DNA of 64,000 nucleotides from contig CM049317.1 in NCBI GenBank assembly GCA_026874595.1, positions 23,921,901 to 23,985,900 of the forward strand, in the 5' to 3' direction. Under the pieces are notes generated by a model that saw only the letters and a list, made by a program, of their open reading frames with translations, ran no database searches and was not told where the DNA came from. Shown here one piece after another: positions 32,731 to 44,610 of the stretch. Made by a program: the position numbers and the translations under genes. Numbering within the stretch: position 1 is the first letter of the stretch; each line of letters opens with the position of its first letter. The DNA is from Sipunculus nudus. Lineage: Eukaryota; Annelida; Sipuncula; Golfingiida; Sipunculidae.

Positions 32731-33759
32731 ATGCATAGCATAGTACAAGAGCCAGGCTCTTTGCATGTAAATAAGGGGTACAACTCCTTTGTTGACTCAA
32801 ATAAAGACTTTGATGCTACGGAGGTCCAAGTGCCGTCTAAATCCAAAGAAGAATCCGTAGATTGCGGGGTTAAAGCCTCAGTTGATTCCTGCGAGGAATT
32901 AAATAAGGCTAGGTTCTTTTTTTTTGAAGACTTCTTCGAGGAGTATTCTCTAAATGAGGCTAGGTCCTTTTATGACTCTTGCGAGAGTGTTTTAAATGAG
33001 GCCAGGTTCTCTTATGACAAACAAAAGTTTGTTTCTGCTGAGGAAAATTCCTCTGTTGACTCCCATGAGGAGTTTGATGATAAAAAGGATGTAGATTCCT
33101 TGGATGACTCTGAAACTGAGTTTATGACTGACACTGTCAATGTCAGTTCTTTGTTTGATGAGGTTGAGGTAGTCGATTCCTCTCCTGACTCTGAAATGGA
33201 GTTATTTGATCCATTCATACATGATGGTTTTGTATCACTTTCAAGTAATTTTTCAGATTCTACCCCTATTAGAATTTTGAGGGACACTGGTTCGGACCAG
33301 AATCTCATGTTAGGAAACACTTTGCCATTTTCTGGAAGGTCCTTTACTGGTTCACATGCACTTGTTAATGGTGTGTTTTCCGACAGGCACACTTCAGTTC
33401 CGCTTCACAGTATCCATTTAAAGTCAGATATGATTTCTGGGCATATTACTGTGGGTATAAGAACTACTTTACCCTTTAAGAGAATTCAGCTGCTACCAGG
33501 CAATGACGTTGCAGGTGATAAAGTACAGCCTGTACCAATAGTGACAGAAAAGCCGTCACTTGATCAGGACACTGATCCGGAAAGTCAGGAAATTCCCGGT
33601 TTGTATCCTTCATGTGCTGTAACTAGATCTATGGCCAAGAAAAACACACATGAGGATAATGGTCCAGATAATAACACTCTGGGAGTTACTAGTGACTCGT
33701 CTAATGACTTGCCCGTACAGGATGCAGCATTTTCAAGGTCAGAACTTATCGCGGAATAG
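32731..33759 (+). CDS. Protease region of pol (aspartic protease), open but flanked by stops
   Basis: 342 codons, the longest open frame in the window, continuing the frame of the zinc knuckle. Residues 1-170 are an acidic, serine-rich linker with an imperfect repeat (NEARFFFFEDF, NEARSFYDSCE, NEARFSYDKQ). The catalytic motif RDTGSDQN has its Asp at residue 185, and a hydrophobic LPFKRIQLLPG-like stretch follows near residues 250-262. The single-DTG form dimerises to act, and would cleave Gag-Pol. An in-frame TAG at 33757 separates it from integrase. I call it the remnant of a larger Gag-Pol frame and not an independent gene. Confidence 0.8.
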   Translation: MHSIVQEPGSLHVNKGYNSFVDSNKDFDATEVQVPSKSKEESVDCGVKASVDSCEELNKARFFFFEDFFEEYSLNEARSFYDSCESVLNEARFSYDKQKFVSAEENSSVDSHEEFDDKKDVDSLDDSETEFMTDTVNVSSLFDEVEVVDSSPDSEMELFDPFIHDGFVSLSSNFSDSTPIRILRDTGSDQNLMLGNTLPFSGRSFTGSHALVNGVFSDRHTSVPLHSIHLKSDMISGHITVGIRTTLPFKRIQLLPGNDVAGDKVQPVPIVTEKPSLDQDTDPESQEIPGLYPSCAVTRSMAKKNTHEDNGPDNNTLGVTSDSSNDLPVQDAAFSRSELIAE

Positions 33760-34977
33760 CATAAGGACCCTGATATTTCATGTTTGTTTCCCAGGGCAGT
33801 TTCCAAAGATGAACTGTCACAGAACCTAGATTGTTTCTATGTTAAAAATGAAGTACTTATGCGTAAATGGCGACAACCTGATGTATGCGCTGATGATGAG
33901 TGGGCCATCAAACATCAAATAGTAATGCCCAAAAGCTTCCGCAGTGAGGTTCTAAGCATGGCACATAAGGCTCTTTTGTCTGGCCATTTAGGTATAAATA
34001 AAACTTATCAGATAGTTAGTTCACACTTCTATTGACCTAACCTCAGGAAAGATGTAGTACAATATTGTAAATCATGCCATACATGCCAGATGGTAGGCAA
34101 GCCCAATCGAATCCTCCTAAGGCCCCATTTAGGCCTATTCCTGCTTTCGAGGAACCATTCAGTAGGATTATTGTTGATTGTGTTGGACCACTGCCCAAAA
34201 CAAAATCTGGACATGAATTCTTGCTAACAATCATGTGCGCAGCTACCAGGTTCCCTGAGGCAATACCATTGCGCAAAATTAATGCCGAAAGTGTTGTCAA
34301 AGCTCTGACCAACTTTTTTACAACTTTTGGATTGCCAAAATCCGTCCAGTCTGACCAAGGGTCTAATTTTATGTCTGGCCTTATTCCAACAAGTTATGCT
34401 TGAGCTAGATATAAAACAGTACAGCTCTTCGCCATACCATCCTAAAAGTCAGGGCGCCCTCGAGCGTTCTCGCCAGACATTAAAAAACATGATCAGCACC
34501 AATTGCTATGGCACACAGAAAGACTGGGATGAAGGAATCCACCTATTGCTGTTTGCTGTCCGAGAATCCTTTCAAGAGTCCCTGGATTTCTGTCTGTCTG
34601 AACTAATTTTCGGACATGGACCTCGAATGGAACTTCCATTGAAACTGCTTAAAGAAAAACTCTTGTATGAAAATCCTGATTATCTTAGTTTAATGCAGTA
34701 TGTCTCAGACTTTCGCACTAAACTACACAATGCTTGTGAGATTGCAAAGTCAAATCTAAAATCTGAACAAAGTGAAATGAAAACAAAGTATGACAAGCAC
34801 ACTGTAAGTAGGACGTTTGAGCCTGGTGAAAAGGTCCTTGCCTTACTTCCCATCCCTGGCAGACCTCTGCAAGCTAGGTATTTTGGTCCTTACATTGTTG
34901 ACAAGAAAGTCAGTGATTTAAATTACATACTGTTGACACCAGATAGACGTAAGAAGAAATAACTGTGCCATGTTAAC
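33760..34977 (+). pseudogene. Integrase of the Gmr1-like element, frameshifted
   Basis: An HHCC zinc module (HKALLSGH, then YCKSCHTC) lies at about 33960-34092, broken by a TGA at 34033. After a frame change near 34105 comes the catalytic core: first Asp in IIVDCVGPLP (codon 34176), second in VQSDQGSNF (34353). A second frame change lies near 34380, and the catalytic Glu is in GALERSRQ (34462). The C-terminal GPY/F module (ARYFGPYIVDKK) ends near 34950, then a TAA at 34960 before LCHVNMLKPYYDR. It would insert the cDNA. The three acidic residues are kept, but the frame is not. Its position before reverse transcriptase is the feature of note. Confidence 0.88.
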
Positions 34978-36527
34978 ATGTTGAAACCATATTATGACAG
35001 AAATAGCACATCAGATGTTCCACAAAATGTTACTGTTGTAAATTGTTTAAACACTTTCCCTGACCCAGTTAAAGTAGCTACTGATGTAAACATTCAGAGT
35101 GGTACAGTACCATTAAAAAACTCAGATGTGCTTAAAAACCTGGATGCCAAACTGTCACACCTTACCGCACAACAACAACAAGACCTCAAGAACCTGCTGC
35201 GGAATTATGAACATTTGTTTAGTGACATTCCAACGCGAACTAACATGTTGTGCCATGACGTCGATTTGGCGAGGCAAGCGCTGTCAAGCAACATCCAAAT
35301 AGACTGAATCCAGAAAAGCAAAGGTATCTACAGGATGAGATTCAATATTTGCTGGACAATGATTTTATTGAACCTAGTAACAGTAACTGGAGTTCTCCAT
35401 GTATTCTTGTGCCAATACCTAATGGAAGTTACCGTATGTGCACAGATTATCGAAAACTGAACTCTGTCACCAAGACTGACACGTTCCCAATTCCGAGGAT
35501 CGTTGATTGTATTGATAGAGTCGGTAGCTCCAGATATGTCTCCAGGTTTGACTTGCGAAAAGGATTCTGGCAAGTTCCGCTGACAGAACGAGCGAAAGAA
35601 GTGTCCGCATTTGTGACGCCGCAAGGACTGTACCAGTATAAAGTTATGCCGTTTGGCATGAAGAACTCACCAGCCACGTCCCAGCGCCTCATCCATATGG
35701 TTGTCAAGGACATTCATGGCTGTGACGCATATATTGATGATCTTATCGTGTACAGCGACACCTGGGAGAAACATCTGCAAATTCTTCGCGACCTCTTCGA
35801 AAGACTCAGTGAAGCACGTCTGACCGTCAACTTAGTGAAATCTGAGTTTTGTCATGCACAAGTAACTTTTTTGGGTCATATTGTAAGGCAGGGTCAGGAA
35901 AAACCTGTTGATGCTAAGATAAGTGCTATTTCTGCATTTCCTAGACCAGCGAACAAAAAGCAAATAATGCGTTTTCTTGGAATGGCTGGATACTACCGGA
36001 AGTTTTGTCCAAATTTTGCTGCTGTTGCTAAACCTTTGACTAATTTGTTAAAGAAGAAACAAAAGTTTTTATGGAATGTTCAGTGTGAAAATGCATTTCA
36101 GAATTTGAAAGCAATTCTGCAAAGTTCACCAGTTTTAGCAGCTCCAGACTTTTCTGTACCTTTTAAGTTAGCTGTAGATGCTAGTGATACTGCTGCTGGT
36201 GCTGTGTTGTTACAAGAAGGCAATGATGGCATAGATCATCCAATTTGTTATTTCTAAAAAAATTAATGCAAACCAGATTAACTACTCCACCATTGAAAAA
36301 CAATGTTTGGCTTTGACTTTGGCGTTGCAACATTTTGAAGTTTATGTTACTTCATCAGTCAGGCCTATCATTGTCTTCAGTGATCACAGTCCCCTTACGT
36401 TCATGAACAAGTTGAAAATCAAAGATTGTTGAGATGGAGTTTGTTCTTACAGGATTGCATTCTTGATATCATACACATTAAAGGGAAAGACAATATACTT
36501 GCTGATTGCTTATCGAGATGTTTATGA
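34978..36527 (+). pseudogene. Reverse transcriptase and RNase H, frameshifted
   Basis: The linker ends in QQQDLKNLLRNYEHLFSDIP and CHDVDLARQA. A frame change near 35300 leads to the palm: DNDFIEPSNSNWSSPC, RMCTDYRKLN, SRFDLRKGFWQVPL, FGMKNSPATSQRL and the catalytic AYIDDLIVYSD (Y-I-D-D at 35730-35741). The connection reads FLGMAGYYRKFCPNF, and RNase H starts at FKLAVDASDTAAGAVLLQ. A frame change near 36255 and another near 36430 break RNase H, whose end reads [11 protein letters not shown] before a TGA at about 36525. All motifs are Ty3/gypsy type. The protein would copy the element RNA into DNA; it cannot be made whole here. Confidence 0.9.
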
Positions 36528-36647
36528 AATGTTGTAAACAAGATGTTTATGTCATGTTGTAAATAAGATGATTTTTGAGATGTTGTAAGGATTTCGTGAT
36601 TGTGATCGCTAAAAGAAAGTTTTCCGTGAAAACTTTCTTTTTTCTTA

Positions 36648-36659
36648 CAGGAGGGGCAG
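36648..36659 (+). other. Polypurine tract
   Basis: AGGAGGGGCAG immediately before the TGTTACAGG start of the 3' LTR; it primes plus-strand DNA synthesis in this class of element. Confidence 0.75.
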
Positions 36660-37476
36660 TGTTACAGGTGATCTTTTATTATGTGACACGGGCGCGACTC
36701 CTGTTGTGTCGCTCGTGTCTGGCCGCGTATTGTGTTCTATGTTTAAATCGTACTGGTTGAACTCTCGTTGTCATGTTTAGCATTGGGTTTTCACGCTTGG
36801 TTTTGGGTCACGTGATGAGCCTGGTATGTGTAGATACACAGCGAAGTCTTTCTAGAGAATTCCTGAAACGCGTGTTTACTGTTGAGTAGGGTCCTTATGG
36901 ACTGTTCGAGAAGTGGAAAATTCCCGGCTTGGGGTGTGAAGGTATATAAAGGGGCTGTTTTTTAGAACCAGGGGGCAGACAGCAGAGCAGATTCCAGCGG
37001 AACCAGATGTGTGTGTCAGATTCTAAGACCTTATCCGACGGATGCGGCAATTATACATTTTCAAAGACTTTCTCCTAGATTTTATACATTTGGACTTCAG
37101 TTTACTTTTTGGGTTGTTGCAAGAACTTTCCACTGGACTGTCATTATCCGAGAGTTTACATTTAAAGGACTTATCGTTGTGATGGTGTTGGTATCCAGGT
37201 ACTGTACCATTATCTTTCTGTGTGATTGTATTGACTTGTTGCTATAACGCTGTTATACTGTATAATTGTATTGATTTAGTGTATTGTATTGTTAGGGTTG
37301 TTTTAAGAATAAATTATATTTATTTGTTAACAAAAAAACACTGACTTCTTCATTCATTCCCCTAGACATTTCACGCTGCCTAGTGTTACAGAATCTGATT
37401 TGTTTTTTATCTCCATTACAAAATTTGTGTTCATCACGATCTGTTTGATGATCTGTTTATACTAGGTTCCGTAACA
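36660..37476 (+). repeat. 3' LTR (817 bp)
   Basis: Begins TGTTACAGGTG and ends TTCCGTAACA. It is the most complete LTR of the family here, with TATATAAA near 36943 and AATAAA at 37308-37313. It retains the GTGTCGCTCGTG to GGGTCACGTG section missing from the 5' LTR. The following four bases ACAC match those before the 5' LTR. Confidence 0.92.
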
Positions 37477-38560
37477 ACACTCTCATGCCATTTTCATAAT
37501 AAGCTCTAAAGTACATCTGGTTTCTATGAAGGTTCATTTGAAAATGTAAGGGGGTTGCTCTCGCAAAAGTGAGAGAAGAAACGATAAGAGGCCGAAATTA
37601 ATCCAAGATGGCCGCTGACCTCCATTTTAAAAATTATTTTTTCTTTGGTTTGGTCTAAATATTGTTTTGATGACCGAACTATACGCTGACCTTAACTCTG
37701 GATGAACCATTTTCTCCATGTAATTCACCCTCAAAATATTAAAGTTTTTATAACTGTATCGGCTAAAGACTTTGTAAGTAAAAGTGCAAATATGTAATAA
37801 TTTTCTTAAATAACCTCAAATTCTTTAGGACTTGCTTGCCATTAGGTGTCAGTATTCATTAATTTTTGGTAAAATTTTTACGTTTTTATAAGAATGATAA
37901 GTTAATATTTGTTCTTATATATTGTAGTATGGGGAATAAATTTAGGTCCTGAGTCGACTAATAACTCAGTTTAATATACATTGTTGTACTTTGGGATGCT
38001 GAGACTAGGCTATTGAGATGAATAGGGGAGAGCAGACAAGTTAAGCGAGTTCTTTACTTTGTTGAAGAGCTGCACTAAATATAACCAATACTTCCTATGC
38101 GATCAGACCGTCCAATATAGATGCCCCAAAGTAGCCGTCTCCTTGACGTATGGCCCATCTTGTCTCTGTCTGAATTGTTTAAACGCCAAATCATTTATTA
38201 AGAACTATTTTACCGCATGCTTTAATAAAAACGGACCAACTTGATTCTCATTATATTGATTGAACGCTTTATTAGAAAGGATCCAATTATGAAGAGAGAT
38301 TTGACAATTTTTAACATGTTGAAATGGCTGCCTTGCAGTCGGCCTTCGGTTTTTATGTGTGTGTTCCAATTTAGGTGGTTTCCATAAGGACGTAGTCTAA
38401 ATCCGTAGTCTGCATGCGTATTCCGTATATGCGTAGTCCTTATCCACGAAGTTCAATTTCTATATAATGTGTACATATATGCGTATTCAACACTACGTGT
38501 AAACAGGTACTCGATAATATATTCGCCAGATATGTTTGCCACCTATCTAAATCCTGGCTA
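37477..38560. other. Non-coding stretch, no gene seen
   Basis: The part next to the LTR (CCAAGATGGCCGCTGACC near 37605) resembles sequence left of the element (CCATGATGGCCGCTGA near 30622). This suggests the retroelement landed in, or beside, an older repeat. The rest is plain AT-rich DNA. Confidence 0.4.
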
Positions 38561-38564
38561 GGCC

Positions 38565-38567
<3 letters not shown>

Positions 38568-38623
<56 letters not shown>
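38568..38623. repeat. (TA)n microsatellite
   Basis: A pure TA tract of about 56 bp. Confidence 0.95.
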
Positions 38624-38626
<3 letters not shown>

Positions 38627-39107
38627 TTTGTTCATATACATTTACTGTTAACGGACCATATATTTTGTCTCAAATGCTTACCTATGTTCGGCGACCAATT
38701 ACAATATTGATATTCTTATGTTTGAGTAAAGTGTAGGTAGAATTAATTATGAGTAAATGATAAAAAACGGTGAAATAGTAATCTGGAAGGCATGTAATTA
38801 TTTGTTTTCAATTTGTCACATGAATTGACTTAGATAATAAAATCAACCTTATTTTAGTTTCTCAATGTTAGCTTAATATGGCAAATAAAGGTTAGCTCCT
38901 GACGTTCCATATTTTCACTAGCACTTATGAATGTTACAATATAGTCGTGCATATTGTATATGATAACTTTAATAATGAATAGCACATTCTAGATTTAATT
39001 TCAGCTATTCAACCTCCATTTGTAGATTTTATGTGATAACTGGCTCATTCAGCGTACATGTTATTGAGTGCTAGGTAATTTATGTTAAAATTTCTTACCC
39101 AGACTCA

Positions 39108-39368
39108 ATGACGGATGCTTGAACTTGTTTATCTACAAGCGTTCAGTAAACACAGCATATGTAGACAAACGGAAAACCCATGATATCTAAGGTGATTGGT
39201 TGTGTTTAGATTTTTTGGGGCCATCACATGTAATAAACATGTGGATATAAACAAAAACGAACAGCCCGTGTGATGTTGGACCTGCATCTTTTGCTATATG
39301 CTTTTTAATGAAAGGTTCAAGGTTTATCTTTTGTTAATGGATGTTAGATATCGGAATAGGTCCCTTAA
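39108..39368 (+). repeat. Dispersed repeat family R, copy 3
   Basis: GACGGATGCTTGAACTTG, TTTATCTACAAGC, AATAAACATGTGGATATAAAC, ACGAACAGCCCGTGTG, ending ATATCGGAATAGGTCCC. It is joined head-to-head with copy 4. Confidence 0.75.
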
Positions 39369-39371
39369 ATA

Positions 39372-39705
39372 ATACGAATTTAAACTAAATGTTAAAGGGG
39401 CCCAATCACCTATCTGGCCTCTATAAAGTAAAGGTATTCCCCTTGAGCTTTTATGAAAAAATAGGCCAGAAAACGTTGATATCACCGCACACTGGCTTCT
39501 TGGTTTGTTTATATCAACATGTTCATTATATGTGGGGCGCGCCAAAAGAATCAAACTAAATTCAACAAAGGCATCTAGCGACAAGTCTGATAATCCAGAG
39601 CTTTGCAAATGGCATTTTGCAACATGTGACCTTTCTACCTCCTCATATATGCAACCCACCACCTTAGGTAACATGTTTTCCTTGTTTGTCAACATTGCTG
39701 TGTTT
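39372..39705 (-). repeat. Dispersed repeat family R, copy 4 (inverted)
   Basis: Same family in the opposite orientation: GTTTATATCAACATGTTC, GCGACAAGTCTGATAATCC, TGTCAACATTGCTGTGTTTAC. With copy 3 it forms an imperfect inverted pair of about 600 bp. Open frames on either strand over this block are by-products. Confidence 0.75.
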
Positions 39706-41140
39706 ACAATGCCCTGAAAATTTCATGAGATTCCGTTCACGATTGCTTGAGTTATATGCTGTGAACAAACACAAACACGCGTGCACATACATAAACAAAC
39801 CTACACACACAAGCACACACACGAACGGGGATGAACGCATTCCCTCCTAGCGAGATCCAACAAAGTCAAGGCAAAGCTGGCGCCATCTTGTTCCAGAAAG
39901 ACTTTAAAATCATTCTTGAATAAATCTGAAGTTGACACCACGAGACGGCCCTGGGACCCAGGCAGTACCGGTCTTGGTGCCTAACCTTTAAATCTGACGT
40001 CACCGCGAGTAAAACCTGACTGCTTTTGAATGTCGTATCTTATTTTTATTATTTTTACGTCGACGCCGGACTTAGGTTGCAGCAGCTCCAGTTCCTATGA
40101 CGAAAGAAGGGTCCCCTGGATTCCCAGGGCATCTTGCTAATTTCCTGTGAGCCCTAGACACGGCGCCGCGCACTACTCAAGCCCTTAAGAAATCGTAACA
40201 CATTTATATACCGAGTGCTCATTAACTTATTACTATAGGGTGACACTCAGTTCTACAGACGTTTGAACTTCGTCACTTATCGGAAAGGACCTAGAAAGTC
40301 CTAGGTTTCCTGAGTATAACTGATACAATTTATATGATATCTACAGTAAGTAAAGGGGGAAAATCTCCATTGTGCTTTCTGACAAATTCCAAAGCTGAGG
40401 GGAATTCGATTTGAGGAATCCCTTTGTGTATGGTTTTAAGTTGGAAATACCCGTATAGGGTTGCCTGATGTTATGTTGATTTCATATTATGTCACCGTGT
40501 TGAGGGGCACTTTTTTTTCCATTTCCATAGTATGGTATGTTGACACTTCCGTTTGTTTATGATTAACTTAACTGAAAGAATCGACGTTAGTAGATTATAG
40601 TAGTTTTTATATGCAGTGATGTATGTATATAGCAAACAAAATGTTATAGATGTTAGGTGAAAAGGACAATCACGATAAATATAGAACTTTGTTTCATTTA
40701 AAACATATGAAAGCCAATTCATAGTCACATTAAAATAAAAGAGGCTACTGGAGTCCTTTTGAAGATCTAAGTCTTTAACAAGTCTTTCCCGCTTGCACAT
40801 GTATGTGTTATATAATCGTTTTATGATGAACGGAAGAGCCTTTCATGTTATGTAATGGACGGACCTAGGCATTACAGTTGGCTTGCCTCCTACCCCTCCT
40901 CCAAGAAGGATTGTCATTTGAATGATTGGTAGTATGATTTGCGTTAGAGTGTTTTCACGGGTTGCCGAGTCGTCTGATTCCAAGAGCAAAGAGATAGCTG
41001 TAAGATTCATCTCAAACCAGAGAACATAGAAAACTTTCAAAATCATATGGCATTCGTGAACCAGAGCGTAAAATGAACTTTGCATGTATTGTGCACAAAA
41101 ATAATATAAGAGCACTAATATGTATCCATCACGATGTAAA
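39706..41140. other. Non-coding stretch, no gene seen
   Basis: Contains a CA-rich patch at about 39765-39825. A minus-strand frame at 40843-41115 has no motif. Confidence 0.4.
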
Positions 41141-41147
41141 TGAGTTA

Positions 41148-41430
41148 TTCCCTCTGCCAGAAGGGTATGCTATCATTCCCGTTCGTGTGTTTGTCTATCC
41201 AAAACATAACTCACTTTAGCATGAGCAGAATCAACTGATTTTTTTAGGCATCTCAGGAGTTGGCTATGAGAGAATGGATTGTTTCGGTGTGGATCCGGCA
41301 CAGGGTCCAGATATGGGGGGGGTCTTCAAGGAATATTCACAATTGTACAGTCACCTATGCACGAATCATATTCGGAGTATGGGCCGAATAAGTGAATGGC
41401 GATGGTTTGTTTATCAGACTGCTGATTTCT
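41148..41430 (+). repeat. Dispersed repeat family S, copy
   Basis: CCCTCTGCCAGAAGGG, CATTCCCGTTCGTGTGTTTG, GGAATATTCACAATTGTACA, GTATGGGCCGAATAAGTGAA, CTGATTTCTAG; matches 53517-53895 block by block. Confidence 0.6.
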
Positions 41431-41439
41431 AGTTTCATT

Positions 41440-42890
41440 TAGTTTTTTTGTCATCGTGAACATAATTATGTAGTTGTAATCAGTATAAATCGAGAAATCA
41501 TGAATGCTTTTGTATAAATATCCCCATGTGCCATGAAGAATCAAATCGAACGAATTACAATAGGATACCGTAATTTTAAAATCCCACACATATAATTTAT
41601 CCACAAGGCTTTATCATACCATATTTAAAGATTCAAATATATTTACAAATCAGGACTTTCCTACTTTTGTCAAAATCCCATAACTATTTAAATTTAGTTT
41701 GCCTGTGTGTTTCTACATTTTTTGCATTACTCCGGTTTCATTGGATGCTACAAATATGTCAAAATAAAATGGCTCTCAATGAAGTGCAATTCCTCCGACA
41801 AGGTCAAAACAGCCCTCTAGTATCTCAATTCATTCTGATCTTTATAGACACTGATATGCAATACGATCCAACGTGGCTTATATTACACCCCTCCAAAAAA
41901 ACGTAATGGAATTCGATCAAGCATTGTAAGCTTTAAAGTGGTAACAATCAAATTAACAAAGAAATGAAAAACGGATGAAAACATTACCTCCACGTTGGAT
42001 TGAACAAAACTAGCCTTATTTCATCAAAGTGTCGGCTCTTATGTCTGCAAGATTTCAGGGTCAGATTAAGGCGTGCTTTCGCCACCTGCCGGTTGGTCAC
42101 AGTATTATTTTATTTTTATTAGGAGCATCCACCGCTGTTCAACATGGTTTAACGTTTCACGTCTGGGCCAGGAAAATGCATATACCCTTTCAACATGAAA
42201 TTCCTTAATTTAATTCTTAGTTACAGATCAGGCCCAGCCACACTGGTATATTAAATTTGCTTGTTCCTGACGTTACGCCGTTGTTGCTTTGATGTATTGT
42301 ATCACACATCTCTGCTCACTATATGAAAGTGGACCTCATACGACTGGGGTTATTTTATACTTAAGTGAAGCGTACAGTTAATCATGATTATACAGTCGGG
42401 ACATAAATGGTATTGTCGGCCAGCAGACAGCGTGCAACATGTTCATCAGAATGCAGTACAGAACCATCAAGTTCCATAATGTTTTAATACCTACTTATGG
42501 AAATCAATAATTTCCATTTAAAACCAAGGTTTAAATATTTAATCAGCCGCAAGCATACTGTTAAGAGTCCCCGGGATACTTGCTAATTGCGGCCACTTTA
42601 GGAAGGTACTTTATCGCCCTAATTGTTACCTACAGATGGCTTCATGGAACTCTGATTTCGCTCAATACCAGGTTTGAATAGATTATTTATGTTGGCCCCC
42701 GCAGCGTCTGACTTACACCCTTTTCCACATGTTCGTGTGGCTAATGGTAGTGTCCTATCACTGATTTAAGTGTATATTTGTGCAATTTCTTGAAGTTTCT
42801 TTTAATATTTTGACCATTGACCTTTTTTGCACTACACAAATCCAGAACAGAATGTATGCAATATACGTTTTATGGTGTATTTTATATTAT
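41440..42890. other. Non-coding stretch, no gene seen
   Basis: No convincing exon, RNA gene or recognised element. Confidence 0.4.
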
Positions 42891-42899
42891 ATCAGGCTA

Positions 42900-43105
42900 G
42901 AGGAAGAGGGTTTAAGAGCCCTGGGCCAATTGTCTATTCAACTTTTGCCAAAAACTGAAAAAAAAACCATTGTTTTGATATGTCTCTTTTCTCATACGCT
43001 ACTAGTGCTTATACAAGGGGGTAAACGTCTGGGGTATTTATCTGTAGGTAACTGCCTCAGGGTAATTGTCTGGGGATACCTCTCCTGTGTCCATTTGAGT
43101 AAAAT
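42900..43105. repeat. Degenerate minisatellite of the TCTGGGGTA type
   Basis: Strings such as GTCTGGGGTATTTATCTGTA, GGTAACTGCCTCAGGGTAA and TTGTCTGGGGATACC repeat irregularly. The plus-strand open frame at 42780-43157 runs through it and is probably not a gene. Confidence 0.4.
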
Positions 43106-43199
43106 ACTACGCTCTTTACACAGCACTTTAACTATAGGCCTACTCCCTATATCTTAACTTTTTTTTCTTTAGAAGCGCAAGATTTCCGCTGCCTTGGGA

Positions 43200-44330
43200 G
43201 CGTAGTTAAATACGTTACTAATGCTGACTAGTAATAAAGGTATATTTTCTCACAGGAATCATTACAGTTACAAACAATCTTAATTTTTCTAATGGCATAA
43301 ATTAATCTAAAATTGAATCAGATCGAAACACTTTTAAATTTCGCGAATAACTAATATTTTGACATAAATAAAAATCGCTAAACAACCCTAAATTTAAATC
43401 CAATGGTACTCATTGAATCTACTACTGTAATAAACAAAATGTCGTGGTGTTTCAGTTTCACACATTAGGGGTCTCCGATTTCTCTTAACCTTTAAAATTA
43501 CACCCCGGGTTTATATACTGTTGATGTAATATTGAAGCATACATGTGGTTCTTCTCTCCCCAAGCGAAACATTGTAAATACTCTCTTACTGCATGAAACA
43601 GTGATGGGATATTAAAATCTAATAAATGCTTAATATTAATATCAGAAATATATAATATATATACAAAATGTTCAGCATAAATTCGATCACGTGTTAGTTT
43701 GTTGGTGTGATGTCTCTCTGTTACAAAATGGAGGATATTGATTGTAATGAAAAAAATGCTTAATTAGCTTAGTGGATTTAATGTAGCATCCCTGGCTAAA
43801 ACCCGCGAATAACCACAAATTTCAAATCCATATAAGACCCTTTAAACAGTTACATAGCTTTTTCTAATGGTATATGTATTTATGAATTTCACATTCATTT
43901 TCTTACGAAATTTTAACATTTTTTAAACCTTTTTTTTCAATAGAACAAGATTTTATACAACCAGTAACAGCAAATTACTTTTTAGTGGACCTATATCATA
44001 CCACATGAAAATATCTCAAAATAGTTTTCCCGCTATCATGTTTCTTTCTAACATGTGATATTGCTGATACATATTGCTTAAAATCGTATACCATTTAAAC
44101 ATTTTATATTTTCAAACATATTAAGATGTCATATGAAGTTTAATGTGAATTTCATTAACAGGCTTAAAATGATATATACATCAAAGAACTAATATAAATT
44201 TTTAATGTATTTTGGGCTGACCTTTATTTAAGGGGATTTGGCCAGAGACCCTAACTTAAATATTACATATTCCATCTCTCATTCCACATAGGAATTGATT
44301 AAGGCTGAAACCCTCTGTTACGTTGTACAC
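43200..44330. other. Non-coding stretch, no gene seen
   Basis: Strongly AT-rich with dense stops. It lies downstream of the minus-strand peptide gene. Confidence 0.45.
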
Positions 44331-44333
44331 CAC

Positions 44334-44339
44334 TTTATT
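44334..44339 (-). terminator. Poly(A) signal of the multi-copy peptide gene
   Basis: AATAAA on the minus strand, followed by GTGGTGTACAACG. It lies about 270 nt past the proposed stop at 44611, a reasonable 3' UTR length. Confidence 0.45.
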
Positions 44340-44610
44340 GCGTTGCCACTATACAATGACATATTGACCGTAACCAGACAGAGGCGGACATAAGTTGAAA
44401 ACATAACGACAGAACAAAGACTGTATGGATACGTAAACGTACACTAATGTCTATTATTGCTATACATAACTAGACTGCAAAAATGCAGTTTCTGTTTATG
44501 CAGCAGTAAATCCCGGTGAAAGCTGTCGTGCATAATATTTAAAATTGTTTGGTATTTCTGCAGGAATAAGTCTCTCATTAGAATTGGTGGAATATCCAGT
44601 TCCATGGGGT

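Larger units (their letters stand above)
30669..37476 (+). mobile_element. Gmr1-like Ty3/gypsy LTR retrotransposon, decayed
   Basis: A complete but inactive element of 6,808 bp with two LTRs, a tRNA-Pro primer-binding site, a polypurine tract and ACAC on both flanks (30665-30668 and 37477-37480) as a short target duplication. Coding order is Gag with a CCHC knuckle, protease (DTGS), integrase (HHCC, D-D-E, GPY module), reverse transcriptase (YIDD) and RNase H. Integrase ahead of reverse transcriptase is the Ty1/copia order, yet every domain is of Ty3/gypsy type. That combination defines the Gmr1-like group (described first from deuterostomes). Several in-frame stops and frameshifts lie in gag, integrase and reverse transcriptase/RNase H, so it cannot move by itself. 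The LTRs differ at roughly one base in 25-30 over the part I compared by eye. Confidence 0.9.

Noticed and set aside
33012-33392. 126-codon minus-strand frame opposite the protease region
   Set aside because: Antisense shadow of the acidic linker of pol.
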